The position numbers were made by a program, and so were the translations under genes. A DNA stretch of 64,000 nt, from assembly GCF_037975245.1 (NCBI RefSeq), contig NC_092582.1, positions 23,088,577 to 23,152,576 on the forward strand, read 5' to 3'. Of this stretch, positions 22,933 to 36,318 are shown in pieces (positions within the stretch are counted from its first letter, which is position 1; each line of letters opens with the position of its first letter). This DNA comes from Apostichopus japonicus. Its lineage: Eukaryota; Echinodermata; Holothuroidea; Aspidochirotida; Stichopodidae. The notes under the pieces were generated by a model. It ran no database searches. It saw only the letters and a program-made list of their open reading frames with translations, and was not told the origin of the DNA.

Positions 22933-23335
22933 CATGAACTTAGAGCATGCTCCTCGTGGTGAAACATAATTGCACCTATTAGGTGAATTGAGTGTACTGG
23001 TAATAGTAGAGAGACTAGTGTAGGTTCTTATGACCAACTAGACCGGTTTCTGCTCTCAAACTTTATAGGAGGAGCTTCATCATTAGTAGCCTTTGAATAT
23101 TTTATATTCGGCCTGGGCGTCTCGTTCTCAAAATGCATCTATTTTCTGTGCACGAGTTTTTATGGACTCATAGTGCAGCTATAAGAGCATCTAAAAGAGC
23201 TTCGTGTGAACCTTGAGAGTCAGCTGATTGTTAGTTAGTATGAAACCTTGAGTTAACAAGTAAATCTTTGAGATTTTGGGCCCTTTTGTAGGCTAGAATC
23301 GGTTCTTTTGGAAACAGTTTGGATAATTCCGCGTG

Positions 23336-24140
23336 CAGGGGCGTAGCGAGCGGGGGGGGGGGGGGTGTCACACCCCCCCCCAATAATTTGGTCGCTGTCG
23401 GCAAATTTTGGGTCTGTCGGCAAAAGGAGAAAAGGTGAAGAGAGCGGAAGGGGAAGAAAGAAGGAAAGCTGAATAGAGAAAAGGAGAACGGGAGCTTCTT
23501 TATCGGTTATTTCGATTTTCCAGTTCTTCATCTGATAAACTCATTCACCAATCCAATCACCCGACGCCTGCAAGTTAAAAACCTCTCGGCAAATAACTGA
23601 TAATGTCACGGCCGTCAGTATAGCTACTGTAGCCAGGCTCAGCTAGACGAGTGCCAGAATCGCCGGCAACTCAGTGAAAGAAATGGAATTAAAGGCTTCC
23701 GTATAGGCCGCAGCCCATGAGTCGTGCTATCGTGTGACAACGTGTTGTTATTATCCTCTGTTCAGAGGAATGACGTCATCGCAGATGTCATTCGTTCTCC
23801 GTGGAAAACTTAAGGACACGGCTCACGAATTGTACACAATTTTTAACGTTTCTCGCTTGTATATCAATGAATGTTGTTATTTCTCATTACCGGAAAGTTT
23901 TCTGAACATTTTCATCACGAAGTTTCACTATTTCAACGATCGGTGAAAGAGAAAACACAGTTCGATAATTGGTCCCAATTAATTCTTCTTCTGCCGACTG
24001 CCATAAAAATAATATCGAAATGGAAATTCTACGGTTCCCTTTAGACCCCTCCCCCATTTCAGTCACATCTTCCAGATCCGTCGGCAAATCAAATCCTCCA
24101 CACCCCCCCCCCCCAACAAAAAACCTTCGCTACGCCCCTG
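23336..24140. mobile_element. Non-autonomous hAT element with perfect 8-bp target duplication
   Basis: Terminal inverted repeats CAGGGGCGTAGCGA (left) and TCGCTACGCCCCTG (right) bound 805 bp. The flanks are TCCGCGTG at 23328-23335 and TCCGCGTG at 24141-24148, an exact 8-bp target site duplication as hAT transposases make. It has no transposase frame. The perfect duplication suggests a fairly recent insertion. A relative lies inverted at 21079-21603. Confidence 0.9.
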
Positions 24141-24164
24141 TCCGCGTGTTGCGAGATTAAGTGC

Positions 24165-25340
24165 CAATGTTTCAAAACTAAAAAATTTCAAATGCGCGGT
24201 TTTGATATGGGGTGTATAGGTAAGCTTGAACACCATTGGTGGTTCCTTTTGTTTAGGTTTGGTAGTGAGGTATTGCCCACGGTTTTCAAATTTTATGCCT
24301 TTCGTGGCTGAGGCAATTTCCTCTTTCTTATAGTTACGGAGTAACAGTTTCTCTGTGAACGCATTCTTTTTCTGTAAGAAATCAGTCTCATTGTTACATA
24401 GACGTGCGTATCGCAAGACTTCCCCTTTAATGAAGCCTTTAAAAGTGGCAAGTGGGTGTGCAGAGTTTCTGTCGAGGTATTTAAGGTTTCCGTGGGTTTG
24501 GTGTAGACTTTGGTGTCTAATAACCCATTGGTTTCAAACCTTGGACCTTTGAAGATTTTCAAATCTAGGTATGTTACCTCGGTGTGTAATATTTCTACCG
24601 TAAACTTTAAGAAGCGGTGAATTGTTCAAGTTCCTGAGGTGAACCGTCGTAAAGCAATAGAATTTCATCTCTATAGCGGAGCCATTTTAAGATTTTATTA
24701 TCTGTCGGTAAAATCTGGTTTTCCAGTCTATGCATGACGATATCACAGATTTCCGGAGAGGCTTGGCTACCCATGGCGCAACCGATCTTTTGTAGATAGA
24801 ATTGGTTATTGAACTCGAAACAGTTTCTTGTTAAAAATAAGTTCAATTAGTTTGCGCATGGATATGGAAGATATTTTATTTATTCCATATTCGTTTTTTC
24901 CGCCTTTTCATAGACTTCTTGACATATATCTAATGCCTCCTCTTGGGGAGTATTAGTATACATGGAGACGACATCGAGTGTAGCAAGTACTACTGCTTTT
25001 GGTAACGGGGTGGCTTCCACAATTTTCAGAATGTGATTTGTGTCTTTCACATAGGCCTAGGTGCTTTGTTTTAATACAATAGGAAGCAAGAAATAGTCCA
25101 CAAATTCCGATATTTTTTTCGGTCGGTGATCCGTTTCCGCTTATTATCGGGCCCTCCCTTAAAAATACTTCAGGTTCTTGGCGACTAAGTTGCGTTAGAT
25201 AGTGTAAAACCGCCTACACCCCCCTTTCATTAATAAGTATATCATAATTATCTCATTGAATATATCTTGTTTTATGTTTTTTCTTGGGGTGAATCTGGTG
25301 TCATAATTTTCGCGCAAAAGAAAAACGAATCGACGCAATA
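24165..25340 (-). pseudogene. Penelope-like retroelement reverse transcriptase remnant
   Basis: Minus-strand reading, with breaks: RRFYTI near 25210, GPIISGNGSPTEKISEFVDY (25150-25085), VKDTNHIL, ATLDVVSMYTNTPQEEAL (about 24980-24925), YLQKIGCAMGSQASPEICDI (about 24795-24740), RYRDEILLLYDG where family members have YxDD, and DTKVYTKPTETLN (about 24510). This order of motifs is that of Penelope-like reverse transcriptases. Several frameshifts and stops make it non-functional. No GIY-YIG domain is joined to it here. Confidence 0.8.
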
Positions 25341-26306
25341 ATAGTGTATCCATTGTACATGCACTGTTGAGCGTTGTTAAATATGTGTCTATCGAGAAAA
25401 AATATGTGCACAAAAAAGGGTGTCTGCAACGTTTCTGGTTTTCTAGTTTTTGGCGAAATGTTTCACCATTTTGCATCTAACCACTCACAATTAACCAAAA
25501 GTTTCCAAGGGGGAGGGGGACAACCCCTCCCCCTAGACCCCTCCCCCAGGACGCAGATCACTAAAGTGCTGCCATCGGGATGTGGGCCCCCCCCTTTCTC
25601 AAAATCCTGGATCCGCCCCTGTGTACACATGTACTTTTTAAGAAAAGGCACCCAGTAAAGAACCTGGGCACGAAAACCAAACTTTTGAACGACTGATCCG
25701 CTCTCAACCCCAGTCCCCGTGCATCGGGACTGTGAATGTGATCATCGTCGGGTGTGTATCACCATTCCCCTCGAAAGGGAACAGATACTTCACATGATGA
25801 AGCGATTTTTATACATGTGCGTTATGTATGTCTTTTTCGTAACGATGGCCTCCCATAATTGGTTACAAGCATGGAGGTAACTGTTGCGAAACGAAATCGC
25901 TGCATAACGTGTAGCTTCCATTTGAAAAGAAAATAACTTAGTAGTTTTATTGATCAAGGCTAAGTAAATTTACCTCTAGGATCTGTTGTGCAATGAGTAG
26001 TATATATTGGAAAAAATGTGTGTAATGAAATGATTTTAATTTGTGGATTAGGCTGTACTATATATTTTCTACTGAAAACATGACAATGAAGAACATATGA
26101 AGCCATCATGTAGTGATATATGTTCTCTTATAGTGGAAGGTTAATACATTATATGTGTCAACATTGTGCATGTGGTTCGGCGCGCTACGTATCCGATGTA
26201 CATAAGGTATATGACTGCATCATACGTAGGTTGTTGCAAAAGTCAGTTGCAAGTTATGCCCCAAAAAAGTGTCTTCTAAATCTTCATCCTTTGTCGGTCT
26301 CACGGA

Positions 26307-29300
26307 ATGGCAGGGGATAATGCTCAAAGTCTCGTGAATGGTCATACAGAAAATAAACGTCCATTTCTAATCGGTGTGGCTGGTGGCACGGCTTCTGGGA
26401 AAGTAAGTCCTGTTTCAAGTTCCTTTGTTATTGATGCTTCATGATGTCAGAACGTAGCCTAGGCCTACACTAGTCTATACAGTTGGGCTACAACGACTGA
26501 CAGCTTTAGACTGAGTATATTCAGTATGCTTTTATAAGTTGTGTTCACGTGCATATGATTTCTATCAATAATTCTTTCTCCATATCATACTGTACCATTA
26601 AAAATTATTTCAGTAACAAAGAGCACAACGTGACCAAAGCAATTGTGTAATGATAATTATATACTGTACTGTAGTGTAGCCAATCAATGATATAGGCTTA
26701 AAATTAAATTAGGCCTAACTTAAGTTAGGCTTAGGTTATCTTGTTTAAGGTAGTCTAGCCTAGGTCTAACTTAGGCTACACTATACTGCACTAAGTGAGT
26801 TACATGAATACAGAATAGCAAACAGCTCCTCCTTGAGCAATTGTTTGACAAGGACCCAGGAGGTGCAGTCATAATCATTAAACAATGCTAGTATTATTAT
26901 TACGACTCAGTCAGAGTACTGTGGTTCCACACCAGGGTGTAGGCTCATAAACTTTTCTGCTTAAATGCATTTGCAGAATATCCTGCAACTACTGACTCTC
27001 ACAGATGATGACCGTAAGTCCCTGCACATGATGTAGCCACCAATGTATTGTCATCTCAAAAGCCCTGTGTATGAGTTGCTGGATATTCTGCAATTGCCCC
27101 AATTTTTTAATATGAAATAATCCCTTTACGTGCAGTTAAAATTAAATTAACAAAAATATTCTCCGTCACCATCATGACTCTATTCCAGGATGGAGGCTCA
27201 TTGGTCTTTTAAAAGCATTTTCTTCTAATAATATCTCTATGAGCGCTGTCAACATGACATTATCAACATTGGTTTTGATCACCCAATGGAACTGTGTGTC
27301 CACCTCAGGACGGTGGCTGGGTGGACTTGGACATTTTAGGGGGCATTTTCTTTATAACATAATATTAATATGATTTTATTCACTGTGACTGCCAACAGTG
27401 GTGGGGTTATTCTGACAGTTATTCTAACCTAAGGCAAACTTTCAAAACTGTTACTAGCCTACAGTAGACTAATGTACAGTAGGACATAGGTTCTCCACAG
27501 CAAAAGTAAAACAACTTCCAGTGTCTAAGAAGCTGCTTGTTATGCTAATACAAGAAATCAAGCAGAAATTTCCAGTTACCTGTCTTATTTTCAAAATTTG
27601 ACCAGTATACCAAAAAATATCAGCCAATCAAGCTTTACTATTTGGTCAAAGAAGTGGCTTTACACTATGTTTGCTTTTGTTGATTCGTATTGAAGCGGAC
27701 TTCGTTGGCAATCATTTGCTTCAATCTAGTCCCTGAATATGCAGGGTATGATGTTAGTTTTCAAAACTTTGTGCAGCATTTTCAAAGGCTCTGAAATTCT
27801 GAAGTAGGAAGTTAGGATCAGATCTTAAACCTGGTGTCCAGCATGTAAACCAGAAAATTTGTTAAATCCATTTATACTAGAGACAACTTCAACATTGATT
27901 AGAGTATGGTAAGTCTTGAGAATTGAAGTGGGCCGATTACTGTCAATAAAAATATTTTACAAAGGGGGATTTTGTAACCTTGACTAGTAGAAGATGGAAA
28001 AAATAAACAACAACAATTATTGCCCAATTGGTGCAAAGTTTCGGAACAATACTAACTGCAACTTTTAGGGGCTACCTCCGATATTAATACCATGGAAAAC
28101 TGCAAAAGCCCCTTCATGTTTGACTGTACATCTAGTTAAGTTAATAATTCACACTCAATTTTTACCTCCACGTTTTCATCTCAACAGTCAACCGTCTGCG
28201 AGAAAATTGTGGAGGCGGTCGGTCAGACGGAACAGAGGAAGATTTGCATCATCAGTCAGGATAGTTTCTATCGTGACCTATCGCAGCAAGAACAAGCAAA
28301 GGGTACCATTAACTTTGACCATCCAGGTGAGTGAACAGGGTGAATTAAAAATAACAATAATAATAATAATTTTATATTGTCACATTATTACAATGCATTT
28401 TCCATTTTGCATTTATAGCGCTTTAAAAATTAAAAATTTTTGACATATAAATATTTTAAATTTTAGGAATTTCCCATTTGCATTTTTTTTTTTTTTAATT
28501 ATTTTTTTTAAATTTATTTTTTTATACAATTTGTCAGATTGTATATAACAAATTTTCTACCCTTTTTATACCTTACATTATCGATTTGAAGATTTATATA
28601 TTTGTATATCATGTTTGTTTGTATTTTACTGTAAAGCGCCTTAGAGCAATTTCTGATTGGATAAGGCTCTAGAGAAATTTTGTGTAATAAATAAATAAAA
28701 AAAATAAATTGAAAGAAACATCCTGGTGTTCTCGCACAGCTACAGTACAAACTGAATATTAGAAATGATTGGCAAAGACTACATATCATCCCAGAATGAT
28801 CCACTCTATGCTTCAGCCTGCTGCCAAAAAATGTCTTTTGAAATGTATAGAGCAGATTTTTAGCTCATACCAGCATGCTGGTGTGAGCTATTGTTACAGT
28901 GCAGCGTCTATCACTCTATCCGTCAACAATTGGTAAAACCGCTGCCACTCGCACAGTGTTTGATGGAATATCATGAAACTTGGACACAAGGACCATTGGG
29001 TATAGGGCCATCAGAGATGGTCCAAAATTTGGGGTCAAAGGTCACCTGTGGGCCGTAATGGGCCATTTTGTGGAAATACGCAAAATGCTTCTTCTCCTAC
29101 AGATTCCATGGTACAATGTTGAGGGTTTGTCACGATAGTACTATGGTAGTTTTACCTTCAGGGTGTTCATGAATTTGAGATCAAAGATCAACTAGGGGTC
29201 TTTTGTGGCCCGGGCCGCGGCCCTATATTTTCAAATTGCTCCTGTTCGTACAGTGTATGGCCAATTATAATGAAACTTGGTCACAATGTTCCTCGGGATG

Positions 29301-32300
29301 AGAGTTACGAGGGGTGTTCGGAAAATTGAGGTCAAATGTCATTTAGGGGGTCATCGGGGGTCATTCTTTGTAATATTTTCAAATATCTCAATCTCCTCAA
29401 GATTTTGATGGATCATATTCAAAGTTGAACTGATGATTGTTGGATTGTGTATGAATGAGGTGATGCCTAAATTATTTTTGGTCAAAAGTTAATTAATTAC
29501 AATTAATCCCCATTGTTTAAACAAATCTGAGACTTCACTTTTTGCCAAAGCTCCTTTAATTTGTCTCCCAGTTTCTGCAGTGTTTGTTTACATTTGTGGT
29601 AAAGCACAGGCTGTTAGTGGAATTAAAGCAGGACAAGGAGTTGTTATTAACTGTTGAACTGTAAGCATGAGAGCCCTATAGCCAATCAGCACTTGCCGAT
29701 TCTTAGAAGTCTTTGAGCCTGAGGTATGTAGGCAGCTTGTGAAGTTATGTCTTGTAGGGAGTGCTTGTGAAGTTCTGTCTGCTAAGGTAGAGGGGAGAAA
29801 GTTTAATAGGGTAGGTCAGTGGTATTGTCTGAGAGAGTGGGTAAAATAGGATTTAAAGGGGAAAATAGGAATTATAGCCAGTGGTGTGGCCAGGGTTCTG
29901 CTAACAGGGAGGGGGGGGGGTATCCCTCATGGGCCCAAAATTGGTTTTGTGGGCCATACATTTTTAAGCTCGAAAAGGTATGAGCTTCTGCACCATTGGT
30001 GCTCTAGTTGAAAATTTTTCTTTTGGGGGGGTAGGGGGTTTGGAGGGGAGGGAAATGTGGGGTTGTTATTCACTGCTAAACTGCGACTATAGCTCATTGT
30101 GTTGATTGATGATAAAAAAAAATATCAAAACTCAAGTAATTATTATTGAAATAATAGAACAGTGGGTTTTGAAACCTTGTTGACTAAACACTTACTGTAA
30201 AACCTTCTTTCAGAGTACTACTACTATGCATTATGCCAGAACCAACTCGTTTTTGTTTCTTTGATTTTTCGTGCCCTATGTATGCCATGGTCTTGCCAAA
30301 CTATTGACATTTTTATTACAGACAGCTTTCATACAGTTTTTGTTTCAAATATGCTTTATGTGTAGTCCCAACTGATTCTGTTGAAATTGATGAAGTTTAA
30401 GCTTTGAAGTCTAGAAACCTAAAATTTTACAAGATTCAGACTTCAGTATCCTTCTTTACACTGTAGTTTACACTGTAGTTTCCTATAGGTGTAAATATAA
30501 TAAAAATGCACACTGTATGGTATGGTTTGCCTACTGTATGGTATTCCTACTGCATGGTACGCAGGGATGTGCTCACGCTGGGCAGCACCAGGTGGTTGCG
30601 CCCAGCAGTTCTGAATGCCGCCCAGCACAAACAGTATTTTAAACATTTGCGCTCAGCACTTTTTTGATGATAATTTGACAAATTTTACCATAACCAAAAT
30701 TTAGGAAAATACATGGCACAGAATAGGAAAAATAGCACCACCTAAGCATACTTCATGTGCAAAATCTGTCCAGTGGGAAGGGGGTACTGTACCCCACCCA
30801 TGAGATCCCTCTCCCAGGGTGTGGATCACACTACCGCACAATCTGCCCGGAACCCAAATATTCCTGAGCACATCCCTGGGTACAGTATGGTATGCCTACG
30901 GTATGGTATGCCTACTGTACGGTATGCCTGCTGTATGGTTACTATGGTATGATATCATTGGTATGCCTGCTGTATGATATGGTACTGTATGCCTACAGTA
31001 TGGTATGGCATGCCTGATTTATGGTATGCCTATTCTATGGTATGGTATGCCTGCCATATAGTATGGTATACCTACTGTATGGTATGCCTACTGTGTGGTA
31101 TGATATGCCTACTTTATGGTATACCTACTGTACTGTAACTAAAGATAAACTGTGTGTTCCTTGTCCACCTAGTACCGTACAGTGTCAGGTATGCAATTAG
31201 GGCCAATCTCTCAGATATTAAAGACTATCGCAGTTAAGTTGATTATGCATGCATAAGTGTAAATTTGTTAAAATTAAGAATATGAAACATAGGTACAGTA
31301 CAGAAGAATTTGTTCATAGCCCGACTGATCTTTCTCTGTTTACAATGTTTTGATAAAATGATTTGAATTTAATTCCATCTAGTTTGAACATGATCACAGC
31401 AAAGACTTTGAACTTTTACCAACCATTCAAAATATATTTAGCAAATAGAAGGAACATACTGTATAAATTGGTGTAGGCAAATTACTATTTGTTTTTGATG
31501 AAGCCTTGGATCACTAAGATGACATGACATTTGGTATGTTTACATTTTGAAAGGAAAAACTATACAGGTCAACGAGTAAACTAACAAGTCAAATTTTCAC
31601 AAGACCAAGGCTTTCCAAGTACTGTGATCCATTTCCTGGAGGGGAACATGTTTAATACATATTGCAACATATTGCAACATATTTAGTACGTAATGTATAT
31701 TTAATACGTGGCCATCATCTGTAGCCCCTGGCTCTCTTAGGTACAGTAGTCAGAAGATACTGTATGGAGATGGGGTTGTCAAAGTGTCAAACTGTACCCT
31801 CTGGCATACAGTATAATGTAACCCTTTAAACTGATAACAGAAGCGATATGAACTGCTGATAAATAATTTTCAAAATAATAGAAACTAGGAGTTAGTCAAA
31901 GCAATTTAGCTCTACCATAAGCATACAGTATGGTTAAGATGAGATGAGGCTAAAATTGATCAAGGTATGAATTTTTCTATCAATTTATAGATGCCTTTGA
32001 TGAACGGTTGATGACATCCGTGTTGAGAGACATAGCCGCAGGAAAAACTGTCCAGATCCCAGTCTATGATAAAGTCGCAAATGCAAGGTACCTTCAAATT
32101 CTTCAGAAAGCAGTTTTTCCTATTTTGAAACAATTGAAAGTTTGATCCTTCAGAGCAAATTACTCAAGATGAGATTGCAACTCCCACTTTGTTTTTTTTA
32201 ATTTAATTATTTTTATAATTTTTTTTATATTTATTCCCACTAAAAAAAATTGAACTGAAATGTGCCAGTCAGTACTGTTTTCCATAATTTGTAAATATTC

Positions 32301-35300
32301 TAAACATTAAGGACATAAGGAAATACTTGTTATTTACAAATTTGTTCATTTTAACGAAAGCATCTGAAAACCAATGATTAATTTTCAAAAAAACGTGCTT
32401 AAAAAATGTCTGGATTAGAAGATGCGAAAATGACATCTTGATGGCTGGTTCATTTGTGACTTCATTTACACCTTTTTCAGAAACTTTGTGACTGAGTCAG
32501 TGGCCCACGTCATGACAAATGAGTTGCACGAATCATTGTGTTTCTCAATAATGTACATTTATTGGGAAATATTATTCTTCAAAACAAATTCCAATTTTGA
32601 TGGTTACTTGACTTTTGAGTACCTTGGGGCAGCTGTGCAAACATTGCAATTGTTTATATATGTATTTATTTATTTTATGACATTGAGATCACAAACCAAC
32701 TATTGTACTGCAATACAAAATCCTTAGTAAAATGAAAAATGTTTTTGAAAGAAAAAAGTTATCTTAGTTGAAACAACGATATCTAGAGTTAAATAGAAAC
32801 TACATACAGTATGCAGTATTGAAATCCTAGAATTTCACAATCGTTACTAGTGATCAAAAGAAACGAATTGACTGGCTAAACCAATTTCTCACGGGCACTC
32901 TCATGAAATTCTACACACATCAGTGACCGTACAGTCTGATTGGAAACAGCTCAATCAAATCAGCTGAACAATGAAATGGTAATTCAGAGCTTTTGATTGG
33001 TACGGAAGTCATGCCGATTCTTTGACTGCTGATGGTGACCGACTTACCATGTGTTTATGTTCTTAAAGTCTGAAAAATGTCAGGGCCGTTTTTTGTCTCT
33101 TTCCTACTGGCAAATTATGAAAAACGACGATGGCATTTAGCCAGTAAATAGCCTCAAAATTTGAGGCCTGGATGCAGTGGTTTGGGTTTACAGCAAAAGT
33201 GAAGATATATTTGTCTTCTTTGTAACCGTCAGAAATTAGAATTCACATGCGTCGTAATGAGGGCGTATTATACGTATTATAGTGGGAAATAAATGCAGAA
33301 GAACCAACAGATACAATTAGAAAGGTAGTACGCAGCGGATCTGCAGAAAAAGTTGGTTTTTGGATTACTGGAAAGATATATTCAGACAGGAGAATATGGT
33401 GATCATTTATAGTAAAGGGGGGGGGCGCTCATGTCATTTTTGTGAGTTTTACTGTATTTTGAGTTCAACGATTTGCATCACGAAAAGCTACTAAAAATCC
33501 TGTTCTTCGTCTTTTCTTGCCCAATAATTTCATGTGACATTCCAGGTTAACTTATCGTATATAGGAATCGGGGATAGATCAAATGAATTTGGTTTGGTCA
33601 CTTGTTGGTGAAGCATGAAACTGGCTATATATATATCATCTTGAGATTTTAAACGTTTTAAAACTTTTTCTTGTGCTTTGCAGAAAAAAGGATGAGTTCA
33701 AAACCATCTACCCGACAGACGTGGTAGTCTTCGAGGGCATCCTGGTTTTCTACTTCAAGACCATCCGAGACTTGTGGCATATGAAGCTCTTTGTCGACAC
33801 CGATGCGGATACAAGATTGTCCAGAAGAGGCAAAGATTTTTGAGTTTTCCTACTCTTTGTCTCTGGTTCTATGTATATATACACATTTATGACGTGGTCG
33901 ATTTAGAAGGGGGAAAAATGGGAAAATTCTAATTTCAAAAACTTAAAAAAATGCTAAAACTTCATAAAATTTCAAATAGGATGGTTGCCTCCATCTTGGA
34001 AGGCCGGTCTCCGAAGGAAAAGTATTCTCATCTGGCCTGCCATTTTAATGTGGCCAATGTTAAGATAGTAACAATGTAACATAAAGGGACCTGTGCGTAA
34101 TTTTGACAGCATTTGCTGCTATAGTTCCATTCCCCTTAGAATTTCATTTCTTTATCTGGCATACAATAAGCTACTATCCATTCCTTCCACCTGTGTTTAC
34201 CAGAGAGATAGATGTGCGTTTATTTTTGCCACGTTCTGTGTTTTTATGTGTTGCCTGGTGGCCTGAGGTGATTAATTTATCTCCATGGAGGAACCAAAAA
34301 CATTTCAGTAGTCTTGTAGACAATCAGTTTGTTTTAATAATAAATGCAGTTATTGAGACCTTGTAATATACAGTACATGAAAGATTGTGTGGACTCGTCT
34401 AGCCTGTTTGAAGGACTAGACCAAAACACCAGGCATAGTTTATCCGAGAGAAAACTAGCAAAGATTGTTTAAAAATCATTCTTGTGGTGCCAGATTACTT
34501 GATTTCTTACAAGATTGCAAGCTTTGAGGAAGTTAGTTACAAATCGCAGTCCTTCCAAATCAGTTATTTTCAAGTGTGGACAGAATATATGGTGACATAC
34601 AGCATTGACTCATTGCTAACACTGCCCCTGATTGGTACCTGTAAAATATATCACAATTGACTTGTTTACAAATTTGCAAATGAGAAAATCAAAATCAAGC
34701 CTTTACATAGCTTTGCTTTAGCAATGTTTATTTCAACAGATGAATGTTTCTTGTTGCTTTTGTTGCCCTTTAGGCTTTCCAAAAGAGTGCAGACTATTAC
34801 AGGACAGTGATTTCTTCATTATACATAATTTGTTTTTGATCTTTAATCTGTTTATACTATACAGTGTTGAGAGATGTCAAGGAGAGGGGTCGCGACCTCC
34901 AGACAGTCCTGTTGCAATATGTAAATTATGTCAAGCCAGCTTTCGAAGAGTTCTGCCTTCCGACCAAGAAATACGCTGACGTCATCATTCCAAGAGGTGC
35001 TGAAAACACAGGTAAGACTACCACCGTTTTTAAATTCACAAATTCTGTCAAGATTCCAGATTGGGCTGGAGTCCAGTTAGAAATTAAGAATGTGGGACCA
35101 TGTCTGCCTGAATTTTTTAACACTGCCTACTCATTCATTGTGGCCATGGGTGAAGATAGGATGCCCCAGGTGCTGAACATCACCCTTAACTTCCCTACTG
35201 TGTAAATGAATATTACCTAAAAACAAATAGTCTTGAAGCCACTTTTTCATGTCGTCGGCACCAACTTATTCCCCTCATGCAGTATGCTGATTATGTAGTG

Positions 35301-36318
35301 GATAATGATTTACAATCAAGCACAATTTGGACAAGATTGTTTTGTTAACTACCTTCCGAGGTGGTTAGGCTTCATTGTGACATACACTAATTAGGGTAGG
35401 ATAGTGTTTGCTGTGGTAACAGGAAAAACTGCAGGAGAGAACCGTTTTGCGTCAGAGTGTGAAAATACAGGAGAAGTTGCCAAACAAATCATGTATGATT
35501 CTTTGGGGTGCTTTGTACATTGGTTTTGTAATGCTTTGCACAGTGCACAAAATTTGAAGATTTTGTAAACATGTTTTTAAAACTATTTTGTTGACATTGT
35601 TAAATAAAGACAGATGCACATCAGTGTACTAATTGTGTTTCGGCGTATATGACTCTTCAACCTTTTAAAGATCAGTAATGTAGCAGAAGGTATATGGCTA
35701 CCATAAGTTTGAAAGTAACTGAATGACATTGCACTGGTCACTACTAACTTAACACAGGCTAATCTGTGGCATAATTCATAAAGAATGAATTATGCATTTT
35801 TGTGAATAGAATTTTAGTTACGTTCATCAAATGGCAAGTACTTTGGAGAAAAAAAATTGTAGCTGATAGGGTCTCATACGTGACAGGGTTTTGAGCAGAC
35901 CTTTCTTGTGGGAAGATCTTGATAGTCAGGCCAAGCCCCCTCCCCTAATGTGCATGGTATTACCTATACACATGCAAATTTTTAATTTGCAATTATAAAC
36001 TGGCTGTCGGTGCACATACCAAGTTGCTCCTGTGTCAGACTTGTGACATAGAAGTCACTATTTCAGAAAAAGTTGCTCCTTGATCCCAATTTTTTGTTGT
36101 TGATTCCACCGCTGATTTTTGTATCCTTTTACACGGTAGTCGCAATTGGTCTGATAGTCCAACACATTCGGGACATTCTCAACGGCGGCCTCAAAGCCAA
36201 AGTTGACAACTGGCACAACATGGTAGGAGACGGTCTAACCGTGAAGGAGAAACCGGCCACGGGCCGCACCCGTAAGGTGTCCCAGTCCCTGGACGGGAGT
36301 GGAGGGAGGCCGCACTAG
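26307..36318 (+). CDS. uck2: Uridine-cytidine kinase (UCK1/2-like)
   Basis: Phosphorylates uridine and cytidine to UMP and CMP with ATP, the rate-limiting step of pyrimidine salvage, in the cytosol. Exons: 26307-26402, 28188-28326, 31991-32087, 33684-33829, 34865-35011 and 36140-36318. They total 804 nt, 267 residues (human UCK2 is 261). P-loop [10 protein letters not shown] lies at about residues 23-32, with intron 1 directly after the Lys. Other motifs: [23 protein letters not shown]-like [25 protein letters not shown], the lid [34 protein letters not shown] and the C-terminal GGRPH shared with UCK2. Intron 4 (33830-34864) begins with GC rather than GT; all other introns are GT-AG. The last exon is GC-richer than its surroundings. 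UCK1 versus UCK2 is not resolved for an invertebrate. Confidence 0.96.
28340..28720. mobile_element. L2/CR1-type tails in UCK intron 2
   Basis: One AAT-rich tail with ATAGCGCTTTAAAA (inverted) and one plus-strand tail with GTAAAGCGCCTTAGAGCA, ATAAGGCTCTAGAGA and TAATAAATAAATAA. They are the 3' ends of short LINE/SINE copies; no coding remains. Confidence 0.45.
28862..29986. mobile_element. Non-autonomous element with AGCTCATACC ends in UCK intron 2
   Basis: Left end AGCTCATACC (28862-28871) is matched by the inverted GGTATGAGCT at 29977-29986. Near 29033 it holds GGGTCAAAGGTCA, a direct-repeat-1 nuclear-receptor-type site. A G-run sits near 29911-29921. No open frame was found. Confidence 0.5.
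30511..31135. repeat. TATGGTATGCCTACTG minisatellite in UCK intron 2
   Basis: Irregular tandem copies of a roughly 16-20 bp unit, TATGGTATGCCTACTG, interrupted around 30560-30880 by unrelated sequence. It ends about 850 bp before exon 3. Confidence 0.85.

Larger units (their letters stand above)
22537..25621. mobile_element. Possible large composite element with CAGGGGCGGATCC ends
   Basis: Left end CAGGGGCGGATCCAGG at 22537 and right end CCTGGATCCGCCCCTG at 25606-25621 are inverted copies with adjoining G/C runs. The flanking 8 bp (ATTTGTAC and TGTACACA) do not match, so the ends may belong to two separate insertions. Inside are the Penelope remnant, its inverted piece, and the hAT element at 23336-24140. 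Confidence 0.45.

Noticed and set aside
32481-32727. Possible extra UCK exon starting after TTTTTCAG at 32480
   Set aside because: The phase fits but the peptide has no UCK similarity, and joining 32087 directly to 33684 gives the conserved sequence. At most an alternative terminal exon.
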